A stretch of 64,000 nt of DNA from Ephemerocybe angulata (Eukaryota; Basidiomycota; Agaricomycetes; Agaricales; Psathyrellaceae), in contig JAACJK010000165.1 of NCBI GenBank assembly GCA_013368325.1, positions 248,001 to 312,000 on the forward strand. Direction: 5' to 3'. This document shows positions 22,287 to 32,924 of this stretch, one piece after another. The first letter of the stretch is position 1. Each line of letters opens with the position of its first letter. The translations under genes and the position numbers were made by a program. The notes under the pieces are model-generated. The model did no database searches and was not told the DNA's origin. It saw nothing but the letters and a program-made list of their open reading frames with translations.

Positions 22287-22869
22287 ATATGGTTGAGAAG
22301 GCTCCATGTATACTGTAGCTATGCGCCGGAACACACCGAGATATAAATGGTAACATGGCTCTTAGAGAACGTGCAAAGGTGTCGGTCAGCTCAGGCTCTT
22401 GAGGGAGGTGTAAGAATCGAGAATCGGCGCCCCCTGATTCCAGTAGGAAACAACCACCCAGGCCCACCAGGTGCTAGACGCCAGTTATAGGTCTAGATAA
22501 CCGTAAACCGGTGCTCCCTCCGTCGCCTTTCATGATTAACCACGCGTCGAGGGTGAATCGTATGTTCAGGGCACTGATCCGTATGTGCAGGTGCCAGGAG
22601 TGCTCATCTGCGGTAGCTAGGCCTGACGAATATCAGCGATTTTAGATGCTCAAGAGTAGACTTTTTAAGGAGTACAAGGAGATCCTGGGTCGTCGCATGT
22701 GGCTGCCGGAGAGTTGACAGACGTAAATAGACCGTCCCAGAGTCCTCGCAGTAATATATCTGACCATTATGTCCATCGGTCGTGGTATCTAAACGTAAAA
22801 GTACAAAAAACAATATAAAGCCCAGGAGAAAGAACAAAACGTAACACCCAAACGACCAAGTAACCCACC
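22287..22869. other. Intergenic; F-box 3' flank
   Basis: The start (22287-22400) is the downstream flank shared with other F-box copies. The remainder shows no coding signal. It lies between convergent transcripts (the F-box gene on plus, the membrane-protein gene on minus). Confidence 0.5.
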
Positions 22870-24706
22870 TCAAGGCGTATACGACGGCGGCACGTCAATA
22901 ACCTGCCTAGGCGGCGGCATAATCTCCTCCGGATCCCCCGTCATCCTCATCCCACTATCCTGATGATGCACCAACGTCGCCTCCGCCTCCGCATCGGGGT
23001 TCACAACCGCCATCATCGAGCCCTGGTGCACCAAGTTCGAAGAAACGACGCTCCCGCCCGCGCGTTGTGCCTCCACATACTGCATCTTCGCCTTCTCGTT
23101 CTGGCTGCTCGTCACGCTGCCCGAGCCCGAGACGGAGGCGTAGTCCGTCCCGCCGCTTGTGAGGTATGAGTCGGCGCGGCGCGAGCCGCCTGCAGCGGAC
23201 GAGCCCGCTCCGCTGTTGTAGAGCTGGGTCGAAGAGTCTTGGGCGCGAAGGCGGGCTTTTTCCTCTGCCGCGCTGGGATAGCTAGTGGCCGAGTGAGCCT
23301 GCGACCCCCCGAAGGCGTTGTTCGTCGTCGCGAGGGACAGAGGGCGAGTGTTAAAGGTCGAGGCGGTGGGAGCCGGGGAGACGGGAAGCGAGGGCGCGGG
23401 GGAGCCAGGATTGGAGGGGCCGTGAACGTTGGACATAAACGGCGTGGCTTCGACGATGCGCTGGTCCATCGTGCCGGTCGGCTCGTCCTCTTCGATGCTG
23501 CTCAGGCCCTTGATGCGGCGCCGCTGCTGGAGCTTGCGCCAGAGGAAGAAGATGACGACGATGAGGACGATGAGCGCGACGCCGCCCAAGACCCCGCCGA
23601 CGATCACCCCGGTGGAGGAGTGGGGGTGTTCGTCGCCGTCGCCGTCAGCCCCCTTGTCGTGGTCACCGATGCTCGCGGGAAGCTTGTCGTTCCCGGTGAA
23701 TACGAGGTCGCCGTTCTGGACAGTCAGGTACTCGAGGAAGAGCGGGGCGGCGGCGCCGAGGAACTTGACTGTGATGTTGTGCTTTTCGCGGGTCAGCGTT
23801 TGGGTCTCGAAGAACACCTGTTGGTATTGGGTGGACCAGCTGCCGAAATTCCCGGGGATGTCGAAGGTCGTGGGCGAGCCGCCATCGATGGAGTAGCTTC
23901 CCTGCGATTGCCCGGATGGGTACCCCGCAACCATACGGCCGTACCATGTTACCTTCGTACCTGCGTGCAAAGAAGGTAGCATTGCATTTTGTCAGCTGAC
24001 ATATATTGGGTGCGGCTCCGCTCGCCGAAAGGAGGGTTGAGCGGGGAGAGGGCTCTCGCACTGACCTGTGAAGCCGAGATACATGGTGGACCCAGCTTGC
24101 TGGGTGATTTGGCCAAAAGACCCAGTAGCAGTATCCGATATCGCCTGCCACGACCCTGATGGATACTGAATCGACGGATCGTCGTACAAGTAAAGCACGT
24201 CTGGTTGGCCCGGCTTGGTGGCTGTCGGATTAACCGATGGATTGAGGAGAAGGGAGTCGAACCAGAAAGGCGTGCCTGCCGATTTGGCAGTAAGGGCGAA
24301 AGTGTGCTGTGTGTCCGCAAGGGGGGAGGTGGTTTGGCAGAGAACGCGTTGATTCTGGGGGATAGCGGACGCTGCGACGACCGGAATGGCCACCCCATCG
24401 ACAGTGCACTCCCAGCTTGGGTCCACAACACCACCCTGCTGCGTGGCGGCGCTCGTGCCCACCGCTCGTATATTTGTACCTTTGAGAACCAAAAAAGTTA
24501 AGTCTGGGCGCCGAGAACCCAAGAGAATGAGGAGGCTCACCAGAAAAGTCGTAGGTGACGCTTCCGGTACCGTTCACTCCGTGCTGACTCTTGCCGTACA
24601 TTGGTCCAGGAACAGGCGAGTTCGTCGTCTCGTACCATGGCCCCGTATACTTGATGGCGCTGGAGATATCATCGATGAAGACCCAGCGAGAAACGGTGCC
24701 CGCCAT
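22870..24706 (-). CDS. Single-pass membrane protein with extracellular beta-rich domains
   Basis: Three exons (24706-24541, 24479-24066, 23960-22870) join through introns of 61 and 105 bp, both phase 1, to give 556 residues. The N-terminal ~290 residues look like two lectin/jelly-roll-like extracellular modules (W-V-F-I-D-D, D-P-S-I-Q-Y-P, later G-G-S-P-T-T-F-D) common in Agaricomycete surface proteins. I infer this from pattern only. One transmembrane helix (GVIVGGVLGGVALIVLIVV, about residue 330) is followed by basic residues (RKLQQRRRIK) and a Ser/Pro/Gly-rich cytosolic tail. That orientation is type I, yet no cleavable signal peptide is obvious at the chosen start. Homologues in this group are often annotated only as transmembrane proteins. 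The function is unknown; sensing or cell-wall contact is a guess. Confidence 0.8.
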
Positions 24707-25635
24707 GGTGTTGGAGGAAGGTCAGAGTAGCAGTGGAGGAGCCTGAGGTTAACGCGAGGCGATGTGCTTATCCATTTGAATAGATTCGGAGACCGTTAGC
24801 GTCCGAATACGTTTAAGGTGAAACTCGTTTTTAAGGGAAGTCCTCCCCGACTGGGCGATTCGGGAAAGGCAAGCACCGGTACTGGTTCCGCTCGGGGCTC
24901 AGTCCTGTCCGCTGCAGGGTGCTGCCATTGGCTGCCACTGCCTGCCAGGCCATCCTCGAGGCAACATGTAGTCAAATATAGACTAGGTGCAGGGTCTACC
25001 CTTTCAGAAAGGCATTTCCCTGTCTCTAAAGACACGAAGGCCCGCCAGAGACAATCTGATAGCACCGCTTGCCGGGGTTTAGACTAGGGCCCGACAAGGG
25101 CATGTTGTGGCTCCGGTGGTCATTTCCGTAATGTCACCTGGTCAGGATTCAGGAACCAGTGCCCTCGTCGAGCCTCAAGGCCAACTTTTTGACAGAGATA
25201 AGTGGCTTCCCGTGTCTATTAGAGACAGAGCGAATGTAAGGCCCAGACACGGAGAATGGAGGAGCCTCTTCACATTGGCCGTGGTGCTTATGAGGTGATA
25301 AGTCAAAGATCGAAACCTCGGGCGAGGTGGGCAATGAACGCTCACCATGTGCACTCAGGAGATCTTATTGATTTCACAGCCAGCGCATCAGGATGCCGCA
25401 ATGGAGGGTGTCAACGATCGTCGTGGTAGAAAACAAGAAACAAGCGCCCGCGATCGCGACGGGTTCACCCTTCCCATTCAAACACGAACAAATAGAGAGA
25501 CCCGTGCCACCCCTGGGCCATTGCCGATCCCTGGTTGACAGAGACCCCGAGGACCTTTTGCTGCAAGGCACCCAACTGCGCCCATTTTCCCCAGAAAACG
25601 ATAATCCCCGACCGGCCCTTTCATCTGGAGACTGG
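24707..25635. other. Intergenic between divergent genes
   Basis: No gene is supported. The first in-frame sequence upstream of the next gene (from 25393) has no homology-like features and may be 5' untranslated. Promoters for both neighbours should lie here. Confidence 0.45.
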
Positions 25636-27102
25636 ATGCCAAAAATGTCGCAGCATATCCAACACCATCATCCTCAACATCCCCAATATGTGCACTATGC
25701 CGGGCCCTCGACTGCCAGCCCCAGCGCACACCCGTACATGCAGAACGTGAACATGATGCAGGCGCAGCCTCAGCCGATGCATCATATCCTGCATTACCAG
25801 CCGCAGGGAAGTCCGGGTGATATGCACCAGCAGCAGAACCAACAGGCACAATCTACGCAGCCGACGAGCAGTGCAGCGCCGTCTGGGAGTGGGGCGACGG
25901 GGCCAGGGACGAATGGGAGTAATGGGCCGCTGGTAGCCCAGGGGGATTGGACGAAGGATCTTGTGCACCTGGCGAAGCAGGCTGAGCTCAAGTGAGTGCG
26001 ACCGAGTTTTGTTGTTCGTTATCGTCGTGGCCGATGTGGTTGCACCGACGCTTGGTGTCGGGTTATCTGGCAGGACATCGAACCCGCAATCGAGCTACGC
26101 TAGATTCGACCTTAATCAACCATGAAGGTTGGTGCGCTTCTAGTCTCGTCAACCGCGCCTCTAGTTTGCGCTTTTCGAGAAGAGAGTCGTTCTCCGCTCC
26201 AATAGAGTGCGCTTCGATCAACCAAGCTGAAGCTATTGGCTTTTGCCCTCCTGGCCGACCGATGCGGATTACCTACAGAGGAAGCCCAATTCTACCATGA
26301 AGCCCGGAGACCCCCCGGACTTATTCCATTCTTTGTTCCTCCTCATCGCGACTCTCAACCGTACTATTATTTCGACAGTACTGACACGCATTCTTTGGTT
26401 AGGAAGCACGCGTTAGCCCTCCAACTCCACACCGCCCACATCCTGTCAGCCCATGCATCGCTCGAGCAAAAATCGAAAGCGATTCAAGATATCAAAGAGC
26501 AGAAGAACAAGTGCGCCCTCATTCTCGTCGATCAGTCACGTATCCTGACATCCCCTCGCGACCCAGACTCGAAAGCGAACGAGCACGACTTCTCAAATGC
26601 CTCCAAGATGTTCGTTCACCTATCTCCCCACACCTCTCAAACTAACTCTCTTCCAGATCAACGCCGACCGCGACTCCGCAGACCTCGCCGAATCAACGCT
26701 AAACAAAGAGTACACACATCCCACAACCTCCATCCATCCGTCCCACTAACACTCACTAGATGCACGGACCTCCGCACCAAAATATCACAACTCTCCGACG
26801 GCGAATACGCGCTGGCGAAGAACGACGTCGACCGGCTCCGCGCCGACCTCGGCCAGGCGCCGCTCCCCTCTCTGCAGCAGACGCTGGAGGAACGCACTGC
26901 GCAGTACCTCACGGAGCGCCGGCTGGGCGGGAACGAGGATGCATATTATAGCGGGGGTGGTGGTGGGGGTGGAGGGGGAGGCGGGGATGGGGCGGGGACG
27001 AAGAGGGGCGCGCCGAGCGATTCGGGGTTTGGGGAGGGGCTGGCGAAGAGGCCGAGGGGGAGGCCGAAGGGGAGTAAGAATAAGAAGGTGACGTCGACGT
27101 AG
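25636..27102 (+). CDS. Coiled-coil protein ending in an AT-hook
   Basis: Five exons are read: 25636-25991, 26403-26510, 26567-26609, 26657-26709 and 26760-27102. The introns are 411, 56, 47 and 50 bp, all with GT-AG ends and phases that close exactly, giving 300 residues. The first exon is His/Gln/Pro-rich and ends with a conserved-looking segment (GDWTKDLVHLAKQAELK). The middle exons form a long coiled coil (LQLHTAHILSAHASLEQKSK through D-L-R-T-K-I-S-Q-L). The last exon carries a run of about 11 glycines and ends in a canonical AT-hook (K-R-P-R-G-R-P-K-G-S-K-N-K-K). The AT-hook predicts minor-groove DNA binding in the nucleus. I do not recognise a named complex. The 411-bp first intron is unusually long for this window. 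An alternative start is the ATG at 25645. Confidence 0.8.
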
Positions 27103-27644
27103 TGTTTTTCTTTTCTCTTAGGTTTAATTTCTGCTTTGCTGGGGTCGTTGGGTCTGCTATCTTGTTTGTATCCATTTCTGTGCTTTGTTTCATTTCGTTC
27201 CCTACATCTACTAAGTGCCGCTAATGGGAGTTGAAATTTCGTCAAAGTGACTAGTCTCCGTGGGCGGTCACAATATCCGATGAAGACTCCAAGGGGCCGA
27301 GGAAGAGGAAAGGTGGCGACGTTATCAAGACGTTATGGCCAAAGCGCGTCGAGCGTTCCTTGCTCCTGGTCTTGGCGAGAGCTCTCCCGAGAGCCTCTGC
27401 AGGCCTCTGCCGTATGGAGAGGGTGAATGGAGGGCTCCGGATATCGCAGACTCGTATGGAAATTCGATCGTCTCGACGCCTCAAAACACTCCGGACCTTG
27501 GCGTCATTTCGATCAAGGACGATCGCACTGACATTGGCCCAACTCCCGAGGGCGCTTGACGACAATCTCAGTTCGTTACAGGTTGGCCACAGGCCACTGC
27601 GGCCACACAGGGCCACACCCAGTGGCCACACCGCCTGACGAATT

Positions 27645-27890
27645 GATTATCTTCTCGGCAATCCTCGAAGCTGTGCTAGGTTGTGCTGCGGTCGGCCGAT
27701 CGTGATGGGAAGCGCGCGTCTGTCGGGCGCTTACCCAGTTCACCCGCCAACTCATGCTGCTCGGGGCTGAGTGCTCCATGTAACTCCATGTTCATCTTCT
27801 CGGCAACCCTCGAAGCTGTTCTAGGCTGTGCTGCGTTCGATCGAAGTGAAGCGCACGTTTGTCGGGCGCTTACCCAGTTCACAGCGTTAT
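27645..27890. repeat. Imperfect tandem duplication (~140-bp period)
   Basis: The block ATCTTCTCGGCAA-CCTCGAAGCTGT through TGTCGGGCGCTTACCCAGTT occurs at about 27648-27755 and again at about 27795-27885, with substitutions and length differences. Confidence 0.75.
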
Positions 27891-28204
27891 TGACGTCCTT
27901 GGGGTGTACAGGTCGTAGAATATTCCAATGAGACACCCAGACAGACCCAGACTCGTCGCGACTCGCAAGACATAAGAATGAGAAGGCTTCCTTCGTTGAG
28001 CCTCCCAGCATGCACGTTGACTTAACGAGCTCGAGCCCCGGTCGCGCGTGGTGAGATGATACAGGGGGTGGTCCGTATGGCTTGGAATGGGGCGTCATTG
28101 CGACGGATGCTGCCCATCTGTAAGACCATGCTTGCCGAGACCTTTTCCCCTGTTTCGTGCAATCTTGCTGTTTCCAAACAGCGATGACGAAGGGGCCGAT
28201 AATC

Positions 28205-28212
28205 TATAAATA
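28205..28212 (+). promoter_or_regulatory. TATA box of the small secreted protein gene
   Basis: TATAAATA about 94 bp upstream of the ATG at 28306, a normal distance for a TATA-driven fungal gene. Confidence 0.6.
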
Positions 28213-28305
28213 CGGACCAGTCGTCCTTTGGGTTCTCCAGCTGGCCTCACCACCCAATCCCTCATCCAACACTGAAAGCGTTGACCGCTCAAGCCACTCC
28301 ACACA

Positions 28306-28791
28306 ATGGTTCACTTCTCGACAGCCGCAATCACAGTCACCCTTTACCTTGTTTCCGCCCTCGCAGCCCCAATAGCCCAACCCGCCGGGGAGCTCGAGGA
28401 CATCCACGCTCGGTCACCCCTGTTCAGGCAAAAGCTATCGGCTGGACTTAAGGCTGTAAAGGGTGTTTTCAAGAAACCTCCCCCTCCGAAGTTTCCGCCG
28501 CCGAGGCCTGTCGACCCAGCCAATCCGCCCGTCCCCGAGCCCCTGCCTACTGGCCCAGGAAGCGAGCTTTATGGCATCGAACATCCGGCACCCCCTTACA
28601 CTCCGAAACCTGCAAACGGCGAACGGTGAGCCTCCTCCCTCTTAGCCACGAGCTCGTGTGGGCAATGCTAATCTTCCAATTATTATTGCAGTCGCTATTC
28701 TGTCAGTGAACCGCTGTACGCCGTCCGCCAGCGTAGGGAGGAGATGTACAGGCGCGCGTTAATAGAACGCGTTCTCGATGAGATGGATTAA
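28306..28791 (+). CDS. Small secreted proline-rich protein
   Basis: Two exons (28306-28625 and 28692-28791) joined by a 66-bp intron (GTGAGC...TTGCAG) encode 139 residues. The N-terminus is a clear signal peptide with a hydrophobic core ending in S-A-L-A-A-P, with cleavage expected near residue 20. A Pro/Lys-rich middle (F-K-K-P-P-P-P-K-F-P-P-P-R-P) is followed by an acidic/basic tail (R-R-E-E-M-Y-R-R-A). There are no cysteines in the mature part, so it is unlike disulfide-rich effectors. No family is recognised. A TATA box is well placed upstream. Confidence 0.75.
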
Positions 28792-28943
28792 GAGAGAGCG
28801 TGTGTGTATTATTCCAGAGTAATGGCTTGCATGTTTCTTGGACCTCGTAGTCTCGACACAAGACCTACCTCAAGAGAAAAATATTTAAGAGCAAATTGAG
28901 ACTGCATATAGTAACCGTGCATGTGGCGATAAGCGGCCTTATT

Positions 28944-29005
28944 CGCCCTGTTTTACAGGGCGTTTTACCGGCAGGGAAAAGGCCATCGTTTTGGGAACGA
29001 TGGCC
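28944..29005. repeat. Two adjacent perfect hairpins
   Basis: CGCCCTGT-TTT-ACAGGGCG occupies 28944-28962. GGCCATCGTT-TTGGG-AACGATGGCC occupies 28981-29005. Both stems are perfect. Confidence 0.85.
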
Positions 29006-29400
29006 GGACACGGTCCCGAGCGCTGGGTTCTGGCTTTGAGGGATGGGACTCTCTGGAAGCGCAACCGGGATCTTGGCGCAGGTGATTCTGCTCATAGCTA
29101 AGTTTTTTATATACACCAGGGGACTGGTGTTGCAATTAATGGTGTGTGTAGAATACTGGACAGTTTTAAAGACCCTCATACATGTATAGAATGTAGTACA
29201 TAATTTATCTGCTATTCAGGGATAGACCAAGAACTCACTGGTGGAGGGAAGGATGCTCAGCGCAGGGGAGGAAGCAAGCCGATGTGCCGGGAGTTGCCAA
29301 GTGATGGTGTTACCTACGGGCGCTGCGCCGCCTGCCATCGCAACCGAGTTGCGTGCGGTTTGCGTGCGGTTGCTGGCTTGTCTGGTAAAATAACCTGGTT

Positions 29401-29419
29401 CGGCTCGTAAATCGAGCCG
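29401..29419. repeat. Perfect hairpin
   Basis: CGGCTCG-TAAAT-CGAGCCG, directly followed by TTTTACGGTAAAA. Confidence 0.85.
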
Positions 29420-29883
29420 TTTTACGGTAAAATGCTCAGAATAAGTTACTTACGCACTTATTTCACTTATTTTCTCCTCCAGGAGTACCTTGGGAACGTG
29501 TGGCGGTTGGGCGCCTATTATTTCCCCTGTTGCATTACTCACAAGAGACTCTCCCATGCCCCACACCCTACTCATTTGCTTCACCACAGTATATCTACAG
29601 CCTGTGTGTGTGCGCGCGCAGCGCAACAAAAATTGGCTGCAGCGTGAGGGACAAAAATATCACTCCGAGTGCGCGCCTGCATACGCGGCCTTATTCGCAT
29701 ACACTGCCATACAAGATACAGTCTACAGACATTAGCCATAAACAGAGCGACGGACAGCGCCAGGCAATATAATATGATCATTTATATATCATTTGTATAC
29801 TACTACAGTACCAGGCTACATGCACCCACCCAGCGCGACGGGTAGATGCTTGCATTCCCCCCATTCGCGCCCAGGCGCGCGCG

Positions 29884-29947
29884 CCGGAAGCTTCCGGGGC
29901 ACGTGGTCCCGAGCCTCCGGGTCGGCATCTCGGCCCCGTAAAACGGG
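29884..29947. repeat. Palindrome and hairpin pair
   Basis: The 14-bp palindrome CCGGAAGCTTCCGG is at 29884-29897. CCCGT-AAA-ACGGG is at 29935-29947, again built around a GTAAAA core. Confidence 0.8.
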
Positions 29948-30198
29948 ATCATTGATGGCTCCCCATTGGTGGAGAGCCGTAAAACATTCAGGATAAGCCC
30001 CTCTTACATTCTGTGAGAGCGGGCTTGGTTGAACCTATTGGACCTCGCTCAAACGCTGGCCGACGCCTTGCCGACGCCTTTGCACGTTCGTTATTCAAAT
30101 GTGAGACGGGTTCAAACTATGTAAGTATCTCGGTGTACCCCAGCGCATCGCTACTAACTACAAAGAGCCTTCTCGAGTAGATTTATTCGAACATGAAA

Positions 30199-30525
30199 TT
30201 AGAAAGAGTCGGCATCATGACCAGGACCAAACGGGATCATTTGGAAATCAATAGTATCGAACGTCGGGGAAATTGGAGACCCAACCTCAGATTCATCATA
30301 CATACGAATGTGTTCTGGAAAGATATAAGGCGATCTCGGATGCCCGACCGGAGGGTAAACTTCCTCTACTTCCAAGTCCAGAAGCCCAAAATCAACACCT
30401 CGAGTAATCAGTTCCGGCTTCATATCAAGGAGACCAGTCGACCGGCGTTGGTTGGGAAAACGAACGACGACTCGTTTGAGATGAGGTGCGCCCTCCGGCG
30501 TATCGCTATGGAGCTTTTCAACCAT
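30199..30525 (-). pseudogene. C-terminal fragment of another F-box paralogue
   Basis: The minus-strand frame encodes APHLKRVVVRFPNQRR and then G-V-D-F-G-L-L-D-L-E-V-E, aligning with the last ~100 residues of the 30528-32495 gene (SPRLKRVVLRFPTQRL, G-V-D-F-G-I-L-K-L-E-I-E). It begins three bases beyond that gene's stop codon and lacks the F-box and LRR body. The adjacent copies probably arose by duplication and deletion. Confidence 0.8.
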
Positions 30526-30527
30526 AT

Positions 30528-32495
30528 TTATTCGGAGAAGGGGCCCTGATCGAAAGCCTCCATATCGAATCCAGGGCTAAGGGGGTACATCTGAGCAGCT
30601 GGAATGTTGAAACCGAACAGCTGATCATGTCGAGGGGTTAAATGTGTAAACTGAGCAGTATTAAACGTCGGGTATCCTAGAGACTGCATGAATGGATTGG
30701 ACTGAAGGTCAAATCGCCTGTGAGCTGGCAAGCGAGTGGCAGGGATAAGACCCTCGATCTCCAATTTTAGAATTCCAAAATCAACACCGCGAAGAGTCAG
30801 CTCTGGCCTCATATCAAGGAAAGAGCCCAACAGGCGTTGGGTAGGAAACCGGAGAACGACTCGTTTGAGGCGAGGCGAGCCATGTCCACCACGGCCTGAG
30901 GCGAAGCGCCCAGAGATGAAGTCCATCATGTGTAACCCCAAACCGTGATCTGCGTTGCGCCACCAAAGAATGAGCTCCTGGAGATTTGGGGCCCTAAAAC
31001 CGGATTGCGTAGTGCGGCTGGAACTCGGCGTCTGCTCGTGTGATCGAGGTGTAAGGTGGCGAATAAAGGATTTTAGGGTGGTGATATCGACTTCTGGAGT
31101 CCGGCCTAGTAATATTTCGAACCCATCGTCTGGCATAAGGTTCCTGTCTAGGTCGAAAGCCCTTGAGTCGCCGATTTTGAGCGTTGTGACATGGGTAAGG
31201 GACTGTGCACAAGCGAGGATGAAAGCCTTGGAAAACCGCGCCATGTCGAGTTCGAAGGTGGTAATGTTGTCCCCAAAGCGCGATAAACACTCGAAGATCC
31301 CTGCTTCCTGCTTCTCCGTGCTCCATAATTTGATAGCAGTGAAAGACATAGATTGCAGCGATGGGAGTGTGAGTGAGGTCGCGAACCCTGGCGACACAGC
31401 AAATCCTTTGAGCGATAGCGATTGGAGGAAGGGGAGTTGTGTGGGTTCCGCGGCGGCGGCGAGTACCAATTCTTCCTCTCCATCTCTGGCAGCGTGATCT
31501 ATGTCCACATCGAAATGAACGAGGCTGGGAAGCGACTTTAGAAGCTCGAGCGCGACAAGCGAAGTGACCCCAAAGTTTGCCATCTCCGGTGCAACCCCGT
31601 CGTTTCGAACTCCAGCCCAGGGTCGATGAATGTTGAAGCCATGGCTGGATAACTGGCCGGATGGCTTGATGATAGATACGGACCGCAAAGCTGGACCGTT
31701 GAGTACTTTCGGGCAGATCGATCTGAGGCGCGAGTCTTGCGTTTCGAAGCTCACTTCGAAATGCACTTGGGTCAACGCAGGCAGTGGATTGGCGATGGCA
31801 GTAAAGAACTGCAGTAAGGGAAGGTTGCCCCTTTCGGGATCCAGGATGGCCGACAATGAAAGGCTCCTCCACCTCTCAGAAGAGATGCATACCTCGTCCA
31901 CAAGCTCCTTGAGAACCGCCTCGTACCCATCGGTGTTTCCCCACCCGTACATCATAGGTACTGATTCCCCGGTATCCACCTTGATTTTGATTGTCATCGG
32001 GCACGCTCCCGACCGCTGAGTGGATACCCGGACCAGGTGGGTCAGCCTTGGTATCGTACGCCTGGAATTGGGCCTGCTAGGAACTCGTAGGTCGACCTGT
32101 GCCCACAACCTCGGTGTGCCCACCGCCAAATTTCGCCAACGTCGACATACGTGTGTAAGAGTAACGGCTGGATGCTTTGTCCCTTCAGTGGGTGTCATCG
32201 CTGCCCACCCCTCCGGTTCCTGTTGCAGGCACTCGAGAAAGACTGCGGCCAGTATCTCATCGGGGACGCGCCGCATGGGTTCCAACAAGGCCTCGTACTT
32301 CTTCTTCGACAGTACACAGCGCTCCCGCTGACGAGAGAGGTGCTGCTGGACTTGCTGCAGCGCGTTCAGATCGCGATCCAAATCAGCGATGACTTGGTCC
32401 CAGTCCTGAACTTGTGCCTTGAGCTGGATGACTTCGGTAGGAGATGGAACGTAGTTGGTGCCAAGAAACGAAGAAAATGCAGGAGGATAGCTCAT
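30528..32495 (-). CDS. F-box-like/LRR protein, paralogue 3 (intact)
   Basis: This single exon encodes 655 residues with no frame breaks. The order is: N-terminal T-N-Y-V-P-S; coiled coil (VIQLKAQVQDWDQVIADLD) to about residue 70; F-box core (RRVPDEILAAVFLECLQ, about residue 77); second F-box segment (LTHVCRRWRNLAVGTPRLW, about residue 113); and then leucine-rich repeat-like blocks. It is the closest relative of the split gene at 19638-22286 and serves as the reference for its lesions. A role as SCF adaptor is from family knowledge; the substrate is unknown. Its upstream region is duplicated with that of the split gene, and its 3' flank continues into the C-terminal fragment. Confidence 0.9.
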   Translation of the reverse strand: MSYPPAFSSFLGTNYVPSPTEVIQLKAQVQDWDQVIADLDRDLNALQQVQQHLSRQRERCVLSKKKYEALLEPMRRVPDEILAAVFLECLQQEPEGWAAMTPTEGTKHPAVTLTHVCRRWRNLAVGTPRLWAQVDLRVPSRPNSRRTIPRLTHLVRVSTQRSGACPMTIKIKVDTGESVPMMYGWGNTDGYEAVLKELVDEVCISSERWRSLSLSAILDPERGNLPLLQFFTAIANPLPALTQVHFEVSFETQDSRLRSICPKVLNGPALRSVSIIKPSGQLSSHGFNIHRPWAGVRNDGVAPEMANFGVTSLVALELLKSLPSLVHFDVDIDHAARDGEEELVLAAAAEPTQLPFLQSLSLKGFAVSPGFATSLTLPSLQSMSFTAIKLWSTEKQEAGIFECLSRFGDNITTFELDMARFSKAFILACAQSLTHVTTLKIGDSRAFDLDRNLMPDDGFEILLGRTPEVDITTLKSFIRHLTPRSHEQTPSSSRTTQSGFRAPNLQELILWWRNADHGLGLHMMDFISGRFASGRGGHGSPRLKRVVLRFPTQRLLGSFLDMRPELTLRGVDFGILKLEIEGLIPATRLPAHRRFDLQSNPFMQSLGYPTFNTAQFTHLTPRHDQLFGFNIPAAQMYPLSPGFDMEAFDQGPFSE

Positions 32496-32924
32496 CGTTG
32501 TTGTCCGTGATGAGAATGGAGGTCAAAATCAATCAAGACGATGAGCTGGCATTCTGATGGGGCTTTGTCTCTGTTTTGCCCATCACACCGTTAGAGATTC
32601 AGACCCTTGATATCCGACAGGTCATGGAAATGTAGGTGAAAGGCTTGAAAGTATCTGTGAGGTCATTTGAGGATATAGCTAGGCCCTGGACGTCTGAAAC
32701 TTGCAGCGAAGGGAATAATCGTGATTCACCTCTCTTGCTTCGGCCCACGGGCGCTTAAGTCATCAAACTAGGCGCTTGACCCAAGCTTGATCGCCTTCGC
32801 GAAGCACGGGGAATAAAAGCTTCCCAGCCGTGAGCATTGTGCTTACACGGAGTTAAATTACAAGAAATACGGTATCTGATACGTGAGTAAGAGAATCTAG
32901 GGGAATTGTTGGCATATGTAAGTA
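32496..32924. promoter_or_regulatory. Upstream region shared with the 19638 gene
   Basis: Read on the minus strand, this region repeats the blocks found at about 19320-19637, including GTGATGGGCAAAACAG, CCCATCAG and GATCAAGCTT followed by CAAGCGCC. No coding sequence is seen. Confidence 0.6.

Larger units (their letters stand above)
27103..28305. other. Intergenic with imperfect tandem repeats
   Basis: No gene is supported. It contains the GGCCACA-rich stretch at about 27587-27640 and the imperfect ~140-bp tandem duplication at 27645-27890. The promoter of the small secreted protein lies at the end. Confidence 0.55.
28792..30198. other. Intergenic with clustered hairpins; possible decayed element
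   Basis: No gene is supported. It contains four perfect short inverted repeats (see the separate entries) and a repeated 14-mer GCGGCCTTATTCGC at 28933-28946 and about 29687-29700. Together these suggest a non-autonomous element or its remains. From about 30030 the sequence is the inverted F-box 3' flank. Confidence 0.45.

Noticed and set aside
23239..23979. 246-codon plus-strand frame
   Set aside because: It lies antisense to the well-supported exon 3 of the membrane protein and is low-complexity Gly/Arg/Asp sequence, a by-product of GC-rich codon use.
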